This document shows, piece by piece, positions 12,418 to 24,418 of a stretch of DNA of 33,967 bases (position 1 is its first letter; each line of letters starts with the position of its first letter). The notes under the pieces are model-generated. The model was not told the origin of the DNA. It saw only the letters and a list, made by a program, of their open reading frames with translations, and made no database searches. Made by a program: the position numbers and the translations under genes. The stretch comes from Tieghemiomyces parasiticus (taxonomy: Eukaryota > Kickxellomycota > Dimargaritomycetes > Dimargaritales > Dimargaritaceae), in NCBI GenBank assembly GCA_027575765.1, contig JANBPT010000484.1, forward strand, positions 1-33,967, written 5' to 3'.

Positions 12418-13414
12418 CTAAACCGTCATATTCCAACTGCATCTTTGCTCTTCATTCGGTTCCATATCTACCGCAGGATGTTGGAAGTAATCCCAGAAAT
12501 CGGCCGAGGTTAACTGGCGACTGTACTCAGCTAAATTGCCACCGTTAGAGTTACGGGCTAACAGGAGCGGCTTGCACGGTAGTGTCCGGGCTATGGGTTG
12601 CGGTGCTTTTGACGCTTAAAAAATAGCGACGAAGGGGCAAATTGAGCGGGGGCTTTACTTCGAACGCACTAGCGGCGGGATTGACCGCAGGGACGAAGAA
12701 GGCACAAGGGGTAGCCACATTGCTCGGCTGCCCAGGGTTGCAACTATCGTGGCGGGGAGGGAGCAGTGGTGAATTTTGTTCGCTGGAGGGCGTGGTGTCG
12801 GTCTGTTGGGGTGTCTTTGATGAGTGCCATCGGCCAAAGAACTTTTTGATGGCCGGGCGGAATATCTTTTTTCTATGTTTGATATCTGAATAAGCTATAT
12901 TTTCATTATTACTAGGATTGGTGGAGGTGCCCAGCGGGGCGGGTAGTAGCTCCTGTTCACTCGCAGCGGCTGAGTCTTCGGTAAGGATATCGCTTCTAGA
13001 ATTTTCACGTTTCTAGTTGACAGCCCCGCGTCGACGAGGTCGCGGAAGAGGTGTGAGGCTGCTCAGGGAGAGTTCGGGCATTCTGGGAATCTCCTCCTGG
13101 TTAGCCTGACCAGATACCTGCGCCTGGGAAGCATCCGACCAGCCCAACGCAGTGGGCTGTACTGACGACTGGCGAGTAGGTGGGTTCGACTGCAGCAGAT
13201 TTTCCAACAAGTCGTTGTTAAAATCGCCAGGGGAGTGGCTCTTTGACACGTCCGGGACGGTGGGTGTTAAGAGTAAATAGTCGTCAAGTGTGAGTTAAGG
13301 GGTGTATTGAGCGTAGAGGGCAGTATTCACGGCAAGTGTTTGAGTATCATCGGTTACGGCTAAAGCTGGTCCTACAGTCAACGTAAGGAGAAGTAGGGAT
13401 GACGTGGCGCGCAT
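12418..13414 (-). pseudogene. Decayed or unusually spliced secreted-protein gene
   Basis: From the ATG at 13414 one minus-strand frame encodes a clear signal peptide (MRATSSLLLLTLTVGPALA) and 20 more residues, then TAA at 13297-13295. The same frame reopens for 93 codons (LDDYLLLTPTVPDVSKSHS to RPRRRGAVN), meets TAG at 13015-13013, and reopens for 153 codons (SDIKHRKKIFRPAIKKFFGR and a Ser/Pro/Thr-rich part) to TAA at 12553-12551. Only two internal stops in nearly 290 codons is far from random. The next frame then reads SRQLTSADFWDYFQHPAVDM to a TAG at 12418. That last switch can be explained by an intron: GTGCGT donor, CTCTAAC branch-like site and TTTAG acceptor. The two in-frame stops have no convincing intron, so a pseudogene is the simplest reading; sequencing error, hidden introns or stop readthrough remain possible. 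No family is recognised. Confidence 0.55.
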
Positions 13415-13538
13415 GGTGGGCAATACCGGGTAGCGGGAAATATATAATTCGAGTGGAGGATTATAGCCTGGTGATCGTATAAACAACGGTAGGAGGGGGC
13501 GGTACATAATGATGATGAGGGGGATGGCGAGAGGCTGT

Positions 13539-13548
13539 TATATAAATA
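13539..13548. promoter_or_regulatory. TATATAAATA element
   Basis: On the plus strand the sequence is TATATAAATA, the same core as the TDH candidate. On the minus strand it reads TATTTATATA and lies about 125 nt upstream of the ATG at 13414, so it may have served the secreted-protein frame or a divergent plus-strand transcript. Confidence 0.35.
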
Positions 13549-14960
13549 GGGTGGGAGGAGGGATACCAGGACGGAGGGTATGAAGGGTCCTATGTTGGGA
13601 TGGACGGAGATAGTGCAGCTCAAGCAAGGGGGGAGCGAGTGGTGGAGGTCTCCTCCCATCCGAAATGGCCTGCTGAAAAAGTGTCAGTCCGTCGTCATTC
13701 AAGGGCCCGTTATCTGGGCAGCCGTTCGACGGAAAGAGGTGAAGGTTGTACAGGTCATCAGCGCCTCCTACTTTGACGGGTAGCCTTTTTTACAACCGCC
13801 GTCTACTCGTTTATCCCCTCTTGTGAGGCCTCCCATACTGACAGCTCCACAGGTCATTGTCAGCCTGTGGCTAGGATCTATGGGTTCGTACAGTTATATC
13901 CCAGAGGCCTAGCATCACCGTCCCCGTTGCCTTAGAAGATACTTCAAGTAGTGCTGCCCGATCAGGCACTGGTTCCCCTATTTCAATATATCAGGGTATG
14001 CGAAGGGTCGGTGTTTCGGTATGAACATCGGCCGGCACGGCGGAATACGGCCCGTCTACTCCCCGTCTCCAAACTACATCGTATCAGCTGACCGTATCTG
14101 CCTCCTCCTCGCTTCCAATGGTCGCAACATGGTAACATCGTATCGTGGCGGCGACATCAGTAATACGCTGACGGGTCCTTCGCAGAGACAGCTTTCGAAG
14201 GTCCATAGCTCCGGCAGTTTGCCGCAGTTGGTTCGTGTCGCCGAAGTGTACCAGGGGTTCTCCTATGGTGATACGAATGTTGGTTCGGACCGCAAGTATC
14301 AGTGGAAGCTCGGCGGTCAAAAATAATGTGACGGGGCTCTACCGAAGTAATAACCGCTGTACAAGGAAGCGTTTCGAGTAGGAGATCATTACTAATAGGC
14401 GAAAACGGGATACTTGAACGGTTGGCAGGTTGTACAAACTATCCCCAAGTCCCTTTACCGTTTGGCTCCGCCCGGCCGACCCGTTACCTGTTACAACACT
14501 GCAAGATGAGGCATCCCAAAGGCGCCTCCCCCAGTTACACTATTAACCAGAAAAAAAAACTCCCAAAATATACCATCCCTTATTCTCCACCTGGTAGAGA
14601 ATTTTTTCGCTAAAGTGATCTCGAAAGTCGCCTACTTTCGTTTACGCTCCCCCTTTTTTTTATGTAGGAATCATCGTCTCTATGCACCAACCGTTAAAGC
14701 ATGGGCCGCTGACTGCCTCCATGCGCTTCGACAACCCCGTAGCCACAACTAGATCAGCATACCTCTCACTCACCACCTTTTTTTTTCCTTACCAATATTT
14801 GCATTGTAGTGTCTTCCACCGAAACCGACCCCTTTCGTGCACTACACACCTCGCCCAAGGCCCATTGCCTGCCTGACGACTCGCAGCAGCCACTACCTGG
14901 TCACTCCCCACCCCTCCTGCCGATCCCCCGGGTCCACCCTGTTTTCAAGCTAGGTTCGCC
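13549..14960. other. Intergenic region upstream of UTP6
   Basis: Holds the UTP6 promoter and leader, with pyrimidine runs near 14650 and 14780. Two plus-strand open frames occur at 13580-13783 and around 14021-14326; only the second has any coding character. No recognisable protein family and no structured RNA were seen. Confidence 0.45.
14021..14326 (+). CDS. Uncertain hypothetical ORF, 101 aa
   Basis: It starts with MNIGRHGGIRPVYSPS and ends with KYQWKLGGQK, with many C-ending codons. Just upstream a different plus-strand frame (about 13910-14022) is also open and protein-like (PVALEDTSSSAARSGTG) and stops at the TGA overlapping this ATG. This may therefore be the 3' part of a frameshifted or spliced gene. 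A minus-strand frame is open over the same bases, so coding status is doubtful. No signal peptide, membrane segment or family motif was seen. Confidence 0.2.
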   Translation: MNIGRHGGIRPVYSPSPNYIVSADRICLLLASNGRNMVTSYRGGDISNTLTGPSQRQLSKVHSSGSLPQLVRVAEVYQGFSYGDTNVGSDRKYQWKLGGQK

Positions 14961-17366
14961 ATGTCGGTCACCGTGCAGCGCTACCTCGAGTCGTACACCG
15001 AGGAGATGTGGGACTATGAGCGTCTCGGTCTCTTCGATTCGACCGAGACCAAAGCGATCCTCCGTAAACGCGCGCAGTTTGAGCGTCTCCTCATGTCGGC
15101 CGAACCGCACAAGGCCGACTACCTGCGGTACATTGAGTACGAACACCTAACCAACCAACTCCGCTGGCGGCGGTTCGAGCGGCTCATCAAGAAGCGGCAG
15201 CTCGAGGAAGGTACCGAAGAGTTTCGGGAACTCAATACTTTTGTGAACAAGATCCAGGGCCAGCGGTTCCACGCCCTGTTCCGTCGTACGCTGCATCGAT
15301 TCCCAGCCGATGTGGACATTTGGTTGCAGTACGTAGCCACCTTTGACAGCGTTGGTGCCCAGCGCGCTGCCACCCGTGTGTTTGCCGAGGCCATTCAGAA
15401 AAACCCACGTTCGGCGACCCTGTGGATCCAGGCCGGGGCTTGGCACTACAACGAGTTTGACGACGTATCCAGCGCCCGCCAGATTTACCTCCGTGCCCTC
15501 CGTTTGCTCCCAGAATCTAAGGATCTATGGCTCGAATACTTCAAGATGGAACTGCTGTGCGTTGAGAAGTATATCCAGCGTGAGATGCTGGCTAAACTAG
15601 TCGAGTCCCACGAGGCCGAACTGAACGGAGAGACGGTTGCCGTGGATATACCCACGCTGGAAGCTGAGCAGGAAGCTGGTGGCGATACGTTGCTGGATAT
15701 TCAGGCCCAAGTGGCCCAAGGTGAGGATAATGCGTTCAAGCGTGGTGAGCTCCCCCTGCTTGTCTACCGCAACGCCATCCAAGGTAAGTTATGCAGTGAA
15801 TGACAGTTGGCTGGGTCCTAATTAATCCTCCCCGGCGTGCCCTCGATTCCAAACTTCAATATTTTTTGGGGGGTGGCCGCGATCCGCTGATCGTCCACTT
15901 TGGGTCTAGAGGCTCGACCTCGATCACCCAACATCAAGACCTAGCCTTCTCACCCACCATCAAACCTGCTTCTCTAATCAACTGTGTCTACTTTAGCCAT
16001 CCCCAAGGACCTGACCTTCCGCGAGCGGTTTCTTGATATTTACCGGCTTTTTCCCCGCTTCACCAGCGGGACCGAGGAGGTGTACGCCGACCTACTCCGC
16101 GACTTTCCCGCCGAACCCCGCACCTACGCCATCGCGGCCGAACGTCACATGGCCGGAGTCAAGGAAGACACCCCAGAATACGTGGAAGCCCTGGCGCGTC
16201 TCACGGCACAGTTGGACGGCGCCGTGCGACAGGAGGGAAGCGCCGACGACATGTACATTGAGGCCCATCGGTCCCTGGTCGCCCACCTTAATGTCGAGCT
16301 ACCGGAATCGCTTCAGGCCTACCTGACCGCCGTGCTGCTAACCTGGGCCCGCCATGCCGTTGCCAGCCGCACAGTACAAGGTCGGTATGCTATCTGCGTG
16401 ACAACCTGGTTGCAGCGTGTCTGCGAGCCCACCCTACGCCGGTGGCCTGCGTACCTTGAGCATGTGGTGGATTCCACCGCTGCTGTGGAGGCGATTGAAG
16501 GGACCCCCATCGAGCTGGCCCTGCGGATGGCCGAGCTGGCAGTCCATGTCGACCCCAAGAATGCCCGCGCCTGGCTCCTGCGGATCCGACTCACCGAGAT
16601 CCAGCACCTCAACAAACAGGGTCGCGAGACCCGCCACGTCGCTTCGGATGAGGAGGCTCCGAGTGACGACAATAGCCAGACCAGTGATGATGAAGAGGAA
16701 GGAATGGGTGACAGCGGGGAGTCTGCCCGCATGATTTACTCCGCCCCCGTGCGGAATGCCATGCTGGCCCTCTACCAGAAAGCCTTGCGCGAGATACCCG
16801 AGTCCGTTTCACTTTGGAAATCCTACATGAAGCTGCTGCGGAATCAAGGTGCGGCCATGGCCTCGGCCTCCTCGACTGCTGACGACCAACCTGGCCGCTC
16901 TGGAACCACGAATAAGCACCTGACGCGGGCACAGCTTGGCCGGCTCTTCGATGAGGCCATCCAACTGGGCAGCTACCTCCTGGGCGACGCCCATGCGGCT
17001 GTCAAACCTGTGATCCAGTCGACGTACCTATCCTGGGCCTTCACCACCGGCGGCCTGGCCTACCTTCGCCAGGTCTATCGCAAACTGGCTCTGACCAACG
17101 TTGCCACCCCACAGCTGTTTCTCACCTGTATCGCCTACGAGCGAGATAACGGAAATGAGTATGACCAAATTGTCGAGCTGTACGAACATCTGGTGCGTGT
17201 GGCCTCGGCGGATCCTGAGATCTGGCTGAGCTATATCGGGTACCTCATCGATGAGACCAAGATGGACCGCGTGCAGAAGGTGTACTGGCAGGCGTCCAAG
17301 GCCGTCAGTGACCCCATCGCACTGGAAACGAGGTATCTGGCCCTCTTGGATGACAAAAAATCGTGA
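14961..17366 (+). CDS. UTP6: U3 snoRNA-associated protein 6 (Utp6), 2 exons
   Basis: Component of the U3 snoRNP/SSU processome in the nucleolus, needed for 18S rRNA maturation. Exons 14961-15783 and 15997-17366; the intron has GTAAGT and TTTAG, and the join gives 730 aa. The N-terminus has the Utp6 family signature: a short helix (VQRYLESYTEEMWDYERLG), LFDSTETKAILRKRAQFE and KADYLRYIEYE within residues 1-60. HAT (half-a-TPR) repeats follow, for example FHALFRRTLHRFPADVDIWL, NPRSATLWIQAGAWHYNEF and ARQIYLRALRLLPESKDLWL. Exon 2 continues with HAT units to the C-terminus (ALYQKALREIPESVSLWKSY, VASADPEIWLSYIGYL). An acidic Ser/Asp/Glu stretch lies around residues 490-515. At 730 aa it is longer than the yeast (about 440) and human (about 600) proteins, with extra length in the middle. 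First of three plus-strand genes in a row. Confidence 0.93.
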
Positions 17367-18133
17367 GCGAGTGGGGAAATGTACTCCTTTTACGTTGGTT
17401 TTACTCGAGTTTCACATGGACTCTCCAGTACTTTCCGCTTTTTCCCCCTTTGCATATTTTTCCTCCCAAGGGGCCCTTTTTAATATACCTGTCACTCCTC
17501 GCCAGCCTCCCGCCGCTCTCAGAGTATTCTACACTGCACTTACATTCTTAAGATATATATACATTTAACGGGTTGGTCGCTCATTAATCACTACCAGTAA
17601 GGGCAAAGGGGATACGTAGCTAACATTATCAATGCAACAAGCCCAGTAGTCTCCACCATACGCTGGTCACATTATATCATCCGAAACAGTTATTACTCGA
17701 TAGAGTTAAGCAGCTGGGGGTTCCGTAGTGTTGGTTCGATTAACCACGGGGTGAAAAATGTCCCAGCTGGGTAGGTACTCCTAGCGTATTTCGCGTCGCG
17801 CCGAGCGCTTCCTTTCCTATTTTAAGATCAACCTCGTGGAGGAAAAGAAGCAGGAATCTACCATTGACAAATGCCAGGGGCTCGGCGGACCTTTAAAGGT
17901 GGCGCACTGGCTTGTTTACGTTCCAATGGCACGGGCGTTGTCCCTACTTACGGATTTCCACTCTCCAGCACCCTGGGGTATATTTGGTCTCTGGCTTCTC
18001 TTTTTTCAATTTTGCCCATTTCTCGCCCTCATTTGCGATTGTCCAGCAGTGCTCGGCTATTGGGTGTGAATCACCGTGGACGCAATTGACTCATCCCCAT
18101 TACCCCCCCCTGGTCCTCTTCCGCCCGAATCTG
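17367..18133. other. UTP6-SFI1 intergenic region
   Basis: Contains the UTP6 3' flank, with an AT tract (ATATATATACATTT at about 17552-17565) resembling a 3'-end efficiency element, and the SFI1 promoter. Plus-strand open frames at 17836-18089 precede the SFI1 ATG but look like leader sequence. No independent gene is supported. Confidence 0.5.
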
Positions 18134-21100
18134 ATGGCGGATGCTGGGCCCCGCATATCCCAGGGCCGTATCGCGCGACGGCGCGCCATGCGTGAAATTG
18201 TCCACGAGTTCCACCAGCGCCGCGACCTGCGTCTGGGAACCGCCACCGCTGGCAATGACGGCGGTCAAAATGGCATTGGTGGTACAGACCGCCCAGAACT
18301 CGGACCGCGGGATGTGCAGCTGTGTCTCCAAGCCTGGCGATATTTCGCCACCTTCGCCAAAAAACGTGCCCAACTCCACCGTCGGTACTTTGAGGGCGCC
18401 GTGCGCTGGCACCGACAGCGGCTCTTACACAAAATCTTTCACCTCTGGCGCGAACGGGCTCAGATACAACAGGTAGGAGGCCGAAAAAGTGTAAACTTTA
18501 CACTGGCGGGTTACGCCTTTATAAATCATGCTGTAGCCACACTAGCGCTACTTTGGCTACGCCGGAGCCTACGTTCTCGAGCCACCTTTAACTTCCAAAC
18601 CCGGTTCGCTACCCCTTTCCCTCCGCCCCCCGGCCCCTCTCATTTCAATGCCACCTGGTCCAATCCAACGGCACCAGGTTCAAGTACCGTCCATCAACTC
18701 GACCGTCATCTCCCACACACGACTCTCGATTGAAAATCCCGGGACCCTCGAAGTCATCGCCCCGAATTTTCACAAGTACCGGCTCAAGCGCAACACTATG
18801 GATCTGTGGCGCCAGCGCTACAACACCAATACTGCGGCCCTCGACTGGCAGGCCCAGTCGCGGCATTGCCATCTCCAGGCTTTATTTGAGGTAGGCGGGT
18901 AAGGTGGGGGAAAAGGGACGTCGACCCTGGCCCTGGCTGACCAAATGCTGGTATGACATTCGGCGGCATTGTTGGGGAGTCGCGATTAGGATAGTTTCGA
19001 AATTTATCTTAAAGTATTAGGCTTTTTGTTTTTCTACCCTCTCCTTCCATGACCTCCTCACAGCTCTGGCGGCGAAGGACGTACAATGTTTTCGAAACCA
19101 AGGCCCAGCATAGAGCCTTGGAGCGGCAGGCCGACCAGTACCGCAAAGGCCGCGCCTACTTTAAATTGTGCGACCGCTATTCCGCGCACCTGTGTAAGTA
19201 TGGCTTTGGTTATTGGTTCTGGTAATGCAGGGGTTTGATGCTGAATTTGGTCCCAGTCGAGTTGCCGGATTATCGATTAGCCATCCAACTAACGCAGGTC
19301 CTTTACCTGCTGTCGCCTGGTCGCCTTACTTGGTCTCCGTCACCCATATCTCCGTTCTAGGTGTCGTTGCGTATCGGAAACAGAGGATGGTGCGCCTCAA
19401 GCATCAGGCATTCCGCCGCTGGCAAGCTCAACTGTAAGTCGTTCGCGGTTCAAGGTGGCTAGGCGTGCCATTTCCCCACCGCTCCACCTGGCTCCATCCG
19501 ATAGCTTAAGTCTCTTTTAGCTCTTACCTATCTAATTCACCCCCTCATTGGTCACTATATATCATATCGTGGCCGCTGATCATGCCATTTCTCCCTCTCC
19601 TTCTCTCTCTTCGTCATTAGCCTTACCCGTCTCCATCAGGATAAGGAGTTGCAGAGAAAAGCGGAGCAGTTTCAGGACTGGCAAGCCGACCAGATTAAGC
19701 GCCGCCTATGGCAAACCGTGCGACTACCGGCCATGGCCAAGCTTGCTGACAGTATTTACCAGAGCAACCTACTCATCCGTATCATCCACCGTTGGTCGGC
19801 CCTCGCACGTGCGGAAATTTACCAGTCGGGTGAGTGAGACGGTGGTAACTCGTCGGTAATTTTGTGACCCAGGGCGCCGCTCAAAATGGGCCGAATCTAC
19901 CTGCACGTAACGGGGATATCCTGCATAGTTAATGCATGAACAGTGTTAAGTTAATGCTAATCCTGCTGCCCCCCGTCCCCAACTTTCGCTTGATTTTCTC
20001 CATGTCTTACTAGACACCGCCAGAGCGCTCGCTGATCGCAACCGCCGGACCGTCGCGCGGCGACTGTTCTGCCAGTGGATGAGAGTCGTAGATGACTATA
20101 ATGCCCTCGAACGGATGGCCGAGGTAGGCACTTGAACTACGTTTCATCATCGAAAACACGACGGGTCAAGGTCTGCTGCAGTTCTCAGTAAGCCCAGTGG
20201 ATCCCTAATCCGAACGAAACCACACCTAACTTACGTTTTTCCGTTTCCAACCACAACTACCCATTAGAAACACAACCGAGAGCACCTCTTGCATTTAACG
20301 TTTGCCTGGTGGCGGGAACGTTTTCGGCCGGTGCAAAATCTCGATGCCAAGGCGGGAGCATACGCCACCCGTTTAACCCTGATCAGAGCGTTCAGCGCTT
20401 GGAATACTCAGTAAGTGTAGCAGCAAGAATGCCATCTCTTTGCCGATTATTAAAGGGACGTAGCGACTGACAAACAGAGATCCGATATGCTTACCTTTCT
20501 TTTCTCCGTCTGATCTTTTCTCCGTCCAGTACCTACCGCGCCGCTCAGAGTCGAGTTCATGAGCGTTTATTGAACATCTTTCAAGGCCGTCACGACTGGC
20601 GGGTCAAGCAGCACGTTGTGCGAGGTAAGCGGTCCAGTGTGAATCTTTAACAAACGGTTCCTCTTTGCATATCGAACCCCCTTCCTTCCTCCCACGGACA
20701 AGGTTTTAATTATTCATTGGGCATGGTTGACCTTAACTGATGATCTAACGGTATAATAACCTGCTCATTTCCGTTTCTCCTCCAATACCTTGCAGCGTTG
20801 AAACTCCGACTACACCGGCAGAAAATGGTGGGCCGTAGCGGCACTCGTTTCAGCGCCGCCAGAGAAAAGGTGAGTGTTGAATCCACTCTGCCGTCTTCCA
20901 TTTGGGATTGGGGGCAGGGTCGCGGGCTATATCTTTGGCCACTGGGTGCATGATCGACAGGGTCACCTGCATGTTAATTGAAGTTCGTTAACCCGACCCC
21001 TCGCTTGTATCTCACACCAAACGGTAGAATGTCCAACGGACGGTTTACTATACCTGGCGCCGTCGCATTCGCCACCAGGCTAGACTTCAAGCGCACGCCG

Positions 21101-23863
21101 CCGGAATACATCACAGCCGGGTGATTCAGTAAGTCTGTCTATTTCTAGACAATAGAGGGGCGGGTTAATCAGCCTGAAAGGATTCTAGCAACTCTACGCA
21201 GCGGCTATATGGACACCAAACGGAGCGATCCCGACGCCATAATGTCCTCAGTCTCTGGATACCCATGTTTAACCCTGTACGAATCTGGTCTGCTTGCCCC
21301 TGCAACGAATACTTCGCTCCTACGTATTGCACTAGGCACGTCTGGGCAACCTGGTTGCTTAAGTTCGGCGAATCTGTCGCCGACAGTGACCTCGCCGAAA
21401 ATTTTGCCGCCGCTCAGCTCGAAGGTAAGCATGCGAGCCTCGAAATGGTTCTCGCGATCACCGCAGTGGTCAACGTAATGGTACAGCTGTGTATTCGGTA
21501 CCGAGTCTCCTTGTTCGACCGGCATTTGTACTGGGTCTCTTCCTTGGCGCCGAGGGCTGCTGTCTAATTTTGTTCCACACTTTCTTCTATTCCGAACCCA
21601 ACACTGTGCCCACGATTGCTACTGGTCAGATTCCACCCGCGATGTCCTCAGCGGCTGGTGTCAGGTCACCCTTACATTGGCCCTCCAGGAGAGGGAGGTG
21701 CGTGTGCTACTCGAAATCGGATTAAAGCGCCAGGTCTGGAAGGTGTGGTCTGCGTCCCTGTGCAGCCCTGTCAAGCAGCGCCGTGAGGCCACAGCAGAGC
21801 GCTGGAATCAGTTGCGACTGACACACCAGGCCTGGAGGCACTGGTGGCGACACACGCAGGCAAGCCGATTCCTGGCCGTTCGCCACGAACGGCAGGCGCG
21901 GACCATACTGTCTCACTGGCGCCAGCAGAACCAGCACCTCGGCCGCGTCAAGGCACAGTACGTCGTGTACGAAGTCGCAGCCAGATACCGAGCCCTGCGT
22001 AGGGTCTGGCAGCGGTGGCACGACCGTCACCGACGACTACAGGAGGCGGCCCAAAAGATGGCCCAGCGGTCCCGCACGATGAGACTGGTAACATTCTTCG
22101 CCCAATGGATAACTTCGGGTATGGATCGGGAGGGTCTCGCACAAGACGCCCTGACCCATGCCCGGGGTCGGTTGCTCCGCCGTGCCTGGGACAGGTTGAA
22201 GTCCCAGTCACAGGCACAGTATCAGCGTGGTGAAGACCTGGACGTGAGGGCTCGCCAGGCCGATGGACAGCGAATTCTTCGCTATTACCTGTCCCGATGG
22301 AAAAAAGTACCGGTTGAGCTGAAGCCAGCCGTCGCTTTCATCCAAACAAACTGGCAGCGGCGTCTTATTCGAAAGGCGTGGGATCATTGGCAACGCCGAC
22401 TACACCTCGTGAACGGCCTGAACAAACTCAACGACCGGCTGGCCCAGCAACAGCACGCGGTTCTCACACGGCAAGCCTACCAGCGGTGGTGGGCTATGAC
22501 TGTGGCACGGTTGGAACAGATGCAGTCGGTATACTCGGAGGCTCACCAGATCGTCGCCCAGAAGACCCTCCGCCAATGCCTATACTACTGGAAATCACTG
22601 CCGACCGACCTTGCTCGACGCGCCGCCAGCGTTCGCTACACACGGCAGCAAGACCTCAAACGTCGGGCGTGGCGGTGCTGTGTGACAAAAATGACCCACG
22701 TGTACGAAATGGCGTACGATGGCGATAAATTGGTGGCCCAGCGTCAATTGGCAACCCTGCGCAAGGTCTGGTCTGCCTGGCAATCACGGGTCACCCCCAG
22801 TGGTCGTGTCGCGGCCCCCACCCCATTGGCCCACCGACTTCGGCGACTCCGAGCGTTGGCCAACGTGTTCAGCAAGCGGCAGGCTTGGCGCCTGATGAAC
22901 CGCGCCGTCGAGTCCATGCGGGAACGCCGCTCCAATCATGCCCGGCTGGTCGAGGCTCATGTCCCACGCGCACTGGTTGCCCGTGTACCTTATCCCTGTT
23001 ACACGGCACTCGCCCATTACCATCTCGTACGTCGCACCTGGGCAAATTGGCGCGCTTTGGCCGGTCAACGCCAAGCCTGGGCCCAACAAATTGACGCGAC
23101 CCTCCGGCAGTATCAACTCACCCGACGGGCACCCCTCTGGCACGCTTGGCAGACGCGAGCCACCGCTGCAGGACTTGCCCGCCGGGAGCAGCGATGCGAA
23201 CGTCAACGGGTCGAATTCGCTCGTCGATCCGCCCAGCGGAGCCGCCAAGCAAGCTGGAAGGTCTGGAAGGGCCAAGTCACCACCCTGCGCCGCGGCCACC
23301 GGCTCCGCGGCCAGGCTGAAGAGCACGCCCGCCGCCAGCTCCTACGCACCGCTCTACAGACCTGGCGATCCCGTGTTCAACGTCGACAGCACCACGAGCG
23401 GCTGAAGCAACTCCAGCGGCGCCTGGCCGAGTATGCGCGTCAGCGTCGCGCCCGGGCCACTTTCCTAGCACTAGCCTATGGTGGTCTTCATCGGCGTCCG
23501 GTCCTCCTCCGCTTCTTTGTACGCTTAGAACGGCGCCGGATAGAGGCCATCCTAGCCGGCCGGTGGGGCGGCGTCCCACGCATCCCGCCCTTACCTGCAG
23601 CCTTCGGCAGGAATTCTGATTCCGTAGTGGAACTGATGGACCACTACGAGTCCCGCCTAGCAACCGTGGCGGATGAGGTCTACCGGCGTAGCCTGCTGCG
23701 ACCCAGACTGGAGAACTGGAAGGCCTCGTCGTGGAGGCTGGAAGCCAAACACCGTGGTATGGATAGGTTGGCCGAGACGTGGGCAGCACAGCTCACCAAG
23801 CGACATGCGAAACGAACTTGGTTGAGCCGGATGTCGGCGTTGAGGCTCAATGTGCCGTCATAG
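18134..23863 (+). CDS. SFI1: Sfi1-like centrin-binding repeat protein, 12 exons
   Basis: Sfi1 forms a long helix that binds centrin (Cdc31) and builds the half-bridge for spindle pole body or centrosome duplication. Exons: 18134-18472, 18678-18890, 19064-19193, 19361-19433, 19621-19829, 20014-20123, 20268-20410, 20530-20624, 20796-20869, 21028-21128, 21189-21424 and 21630-23863. All junctions are GT-AG and the join is in frame for 1318 aa. The protein is very rich in Arg, Gln and Trp, with the repeat signature of a Trp after aromatic or aliphatic residues about every 25-35 residues (AWRYFATFAKK, IFHLWRERAQ, AFRRWQAQL, IIHRWSALAR, VYYTWRRRIR, ILSHWRQQNQ, VWQRWHDRH, AWDHWQRRL, VWSAWQSRV). No other domain is seen. 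The ATG at 18134 starts the Arg-rich segment and is followed at once by repeat-like sequence; the upstream part of that frame is not Sfi1-like. Confidence 0.88.
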
Positions 23864-24418
23864 AATGGCCAAAGTAGTCGAGTATGGTCCAGGTAGGGCT
23901 GGCGTGAGGCTGCCGGGATCGTCTGCGCCCGAATTTTTAAAGTGGGCTGGGTATTCATCCTCTCCCGCGTTGTCAATAGTGCTAATATCGCATTTTTATC
24001 TTTTTCTTTTTTTTTGGTTATGTTTAGTAATGCCACCCCCCTCGCTACTATTGGGTGACGCCCGAAGGTATTTTCAAATAGTATGAATAGATAGTGTGAT
24101 TTTAGGCGCTCGTCTAGTGTTACAAGGGTCTAATTATTCAATGCACGCAGCCTCGAAGGTTTTTTTTCTGAGACACAGCCAGGCACGAAAACCGAGGGCT
24201 ACCGGGTTCAGGCCCAATTGGCTCACTTATTATGGTGGAGACCTAATGGGAGCCACTGGCTCCCCACACAGGGTCTGGGCCAATGGCAATGGGACTCATT
24301 TGACCTTGGTTTCAGCCTGTCGGTGTACAGCAGGACGTCCACATCGTTTGACTTTTTCCCATTCGGGACCGTACTCTACCACACTCGTCAAACTTGTCAT
24401 TTGTATTATTTGCCCCCC
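23864..24418. other. SFI1-TFC4 intergenic region
   Basis: A 555-bp gap with the SFI1 3' end (T-rich tract near 23996-24016) and the promoter of the next gene. The open frame running into the TFC4 start from 24218 is judged to be leader. No other gene was seen. Confidence 0.5.

Noticed and set aside
13580..13783. 67-aa plus-strand ORF after a TATA-like element
   Set aside because: The ATG is only about 32 nt past the TATA element, leaving almost no leader; no codon bias, signal peptide or motif.
17727..17745. GGTTCGATTAACC, resembling a tRNA T-arm
   Set aside because: The loop would be 5 nt rather than 7 and no cloverleaf can be drawn around it.
21425..21567. Read-through of SFI1 exon 11 past its donor (frame stays open)
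   Set aside because: GTAAGC donor and the GGTCAG acceptor at 21629 join in phase (codon GAT) and restore repeat sequence; the read-through lacks the repeat pattern and ends at a stop.
22784..23789. Long minus-strand open frames over SFI1 (180 and 170 aa)
   Set aside because: They are antisense to a well-supported repeat exon with strong codon bias; GC-rich codons create open shadows.
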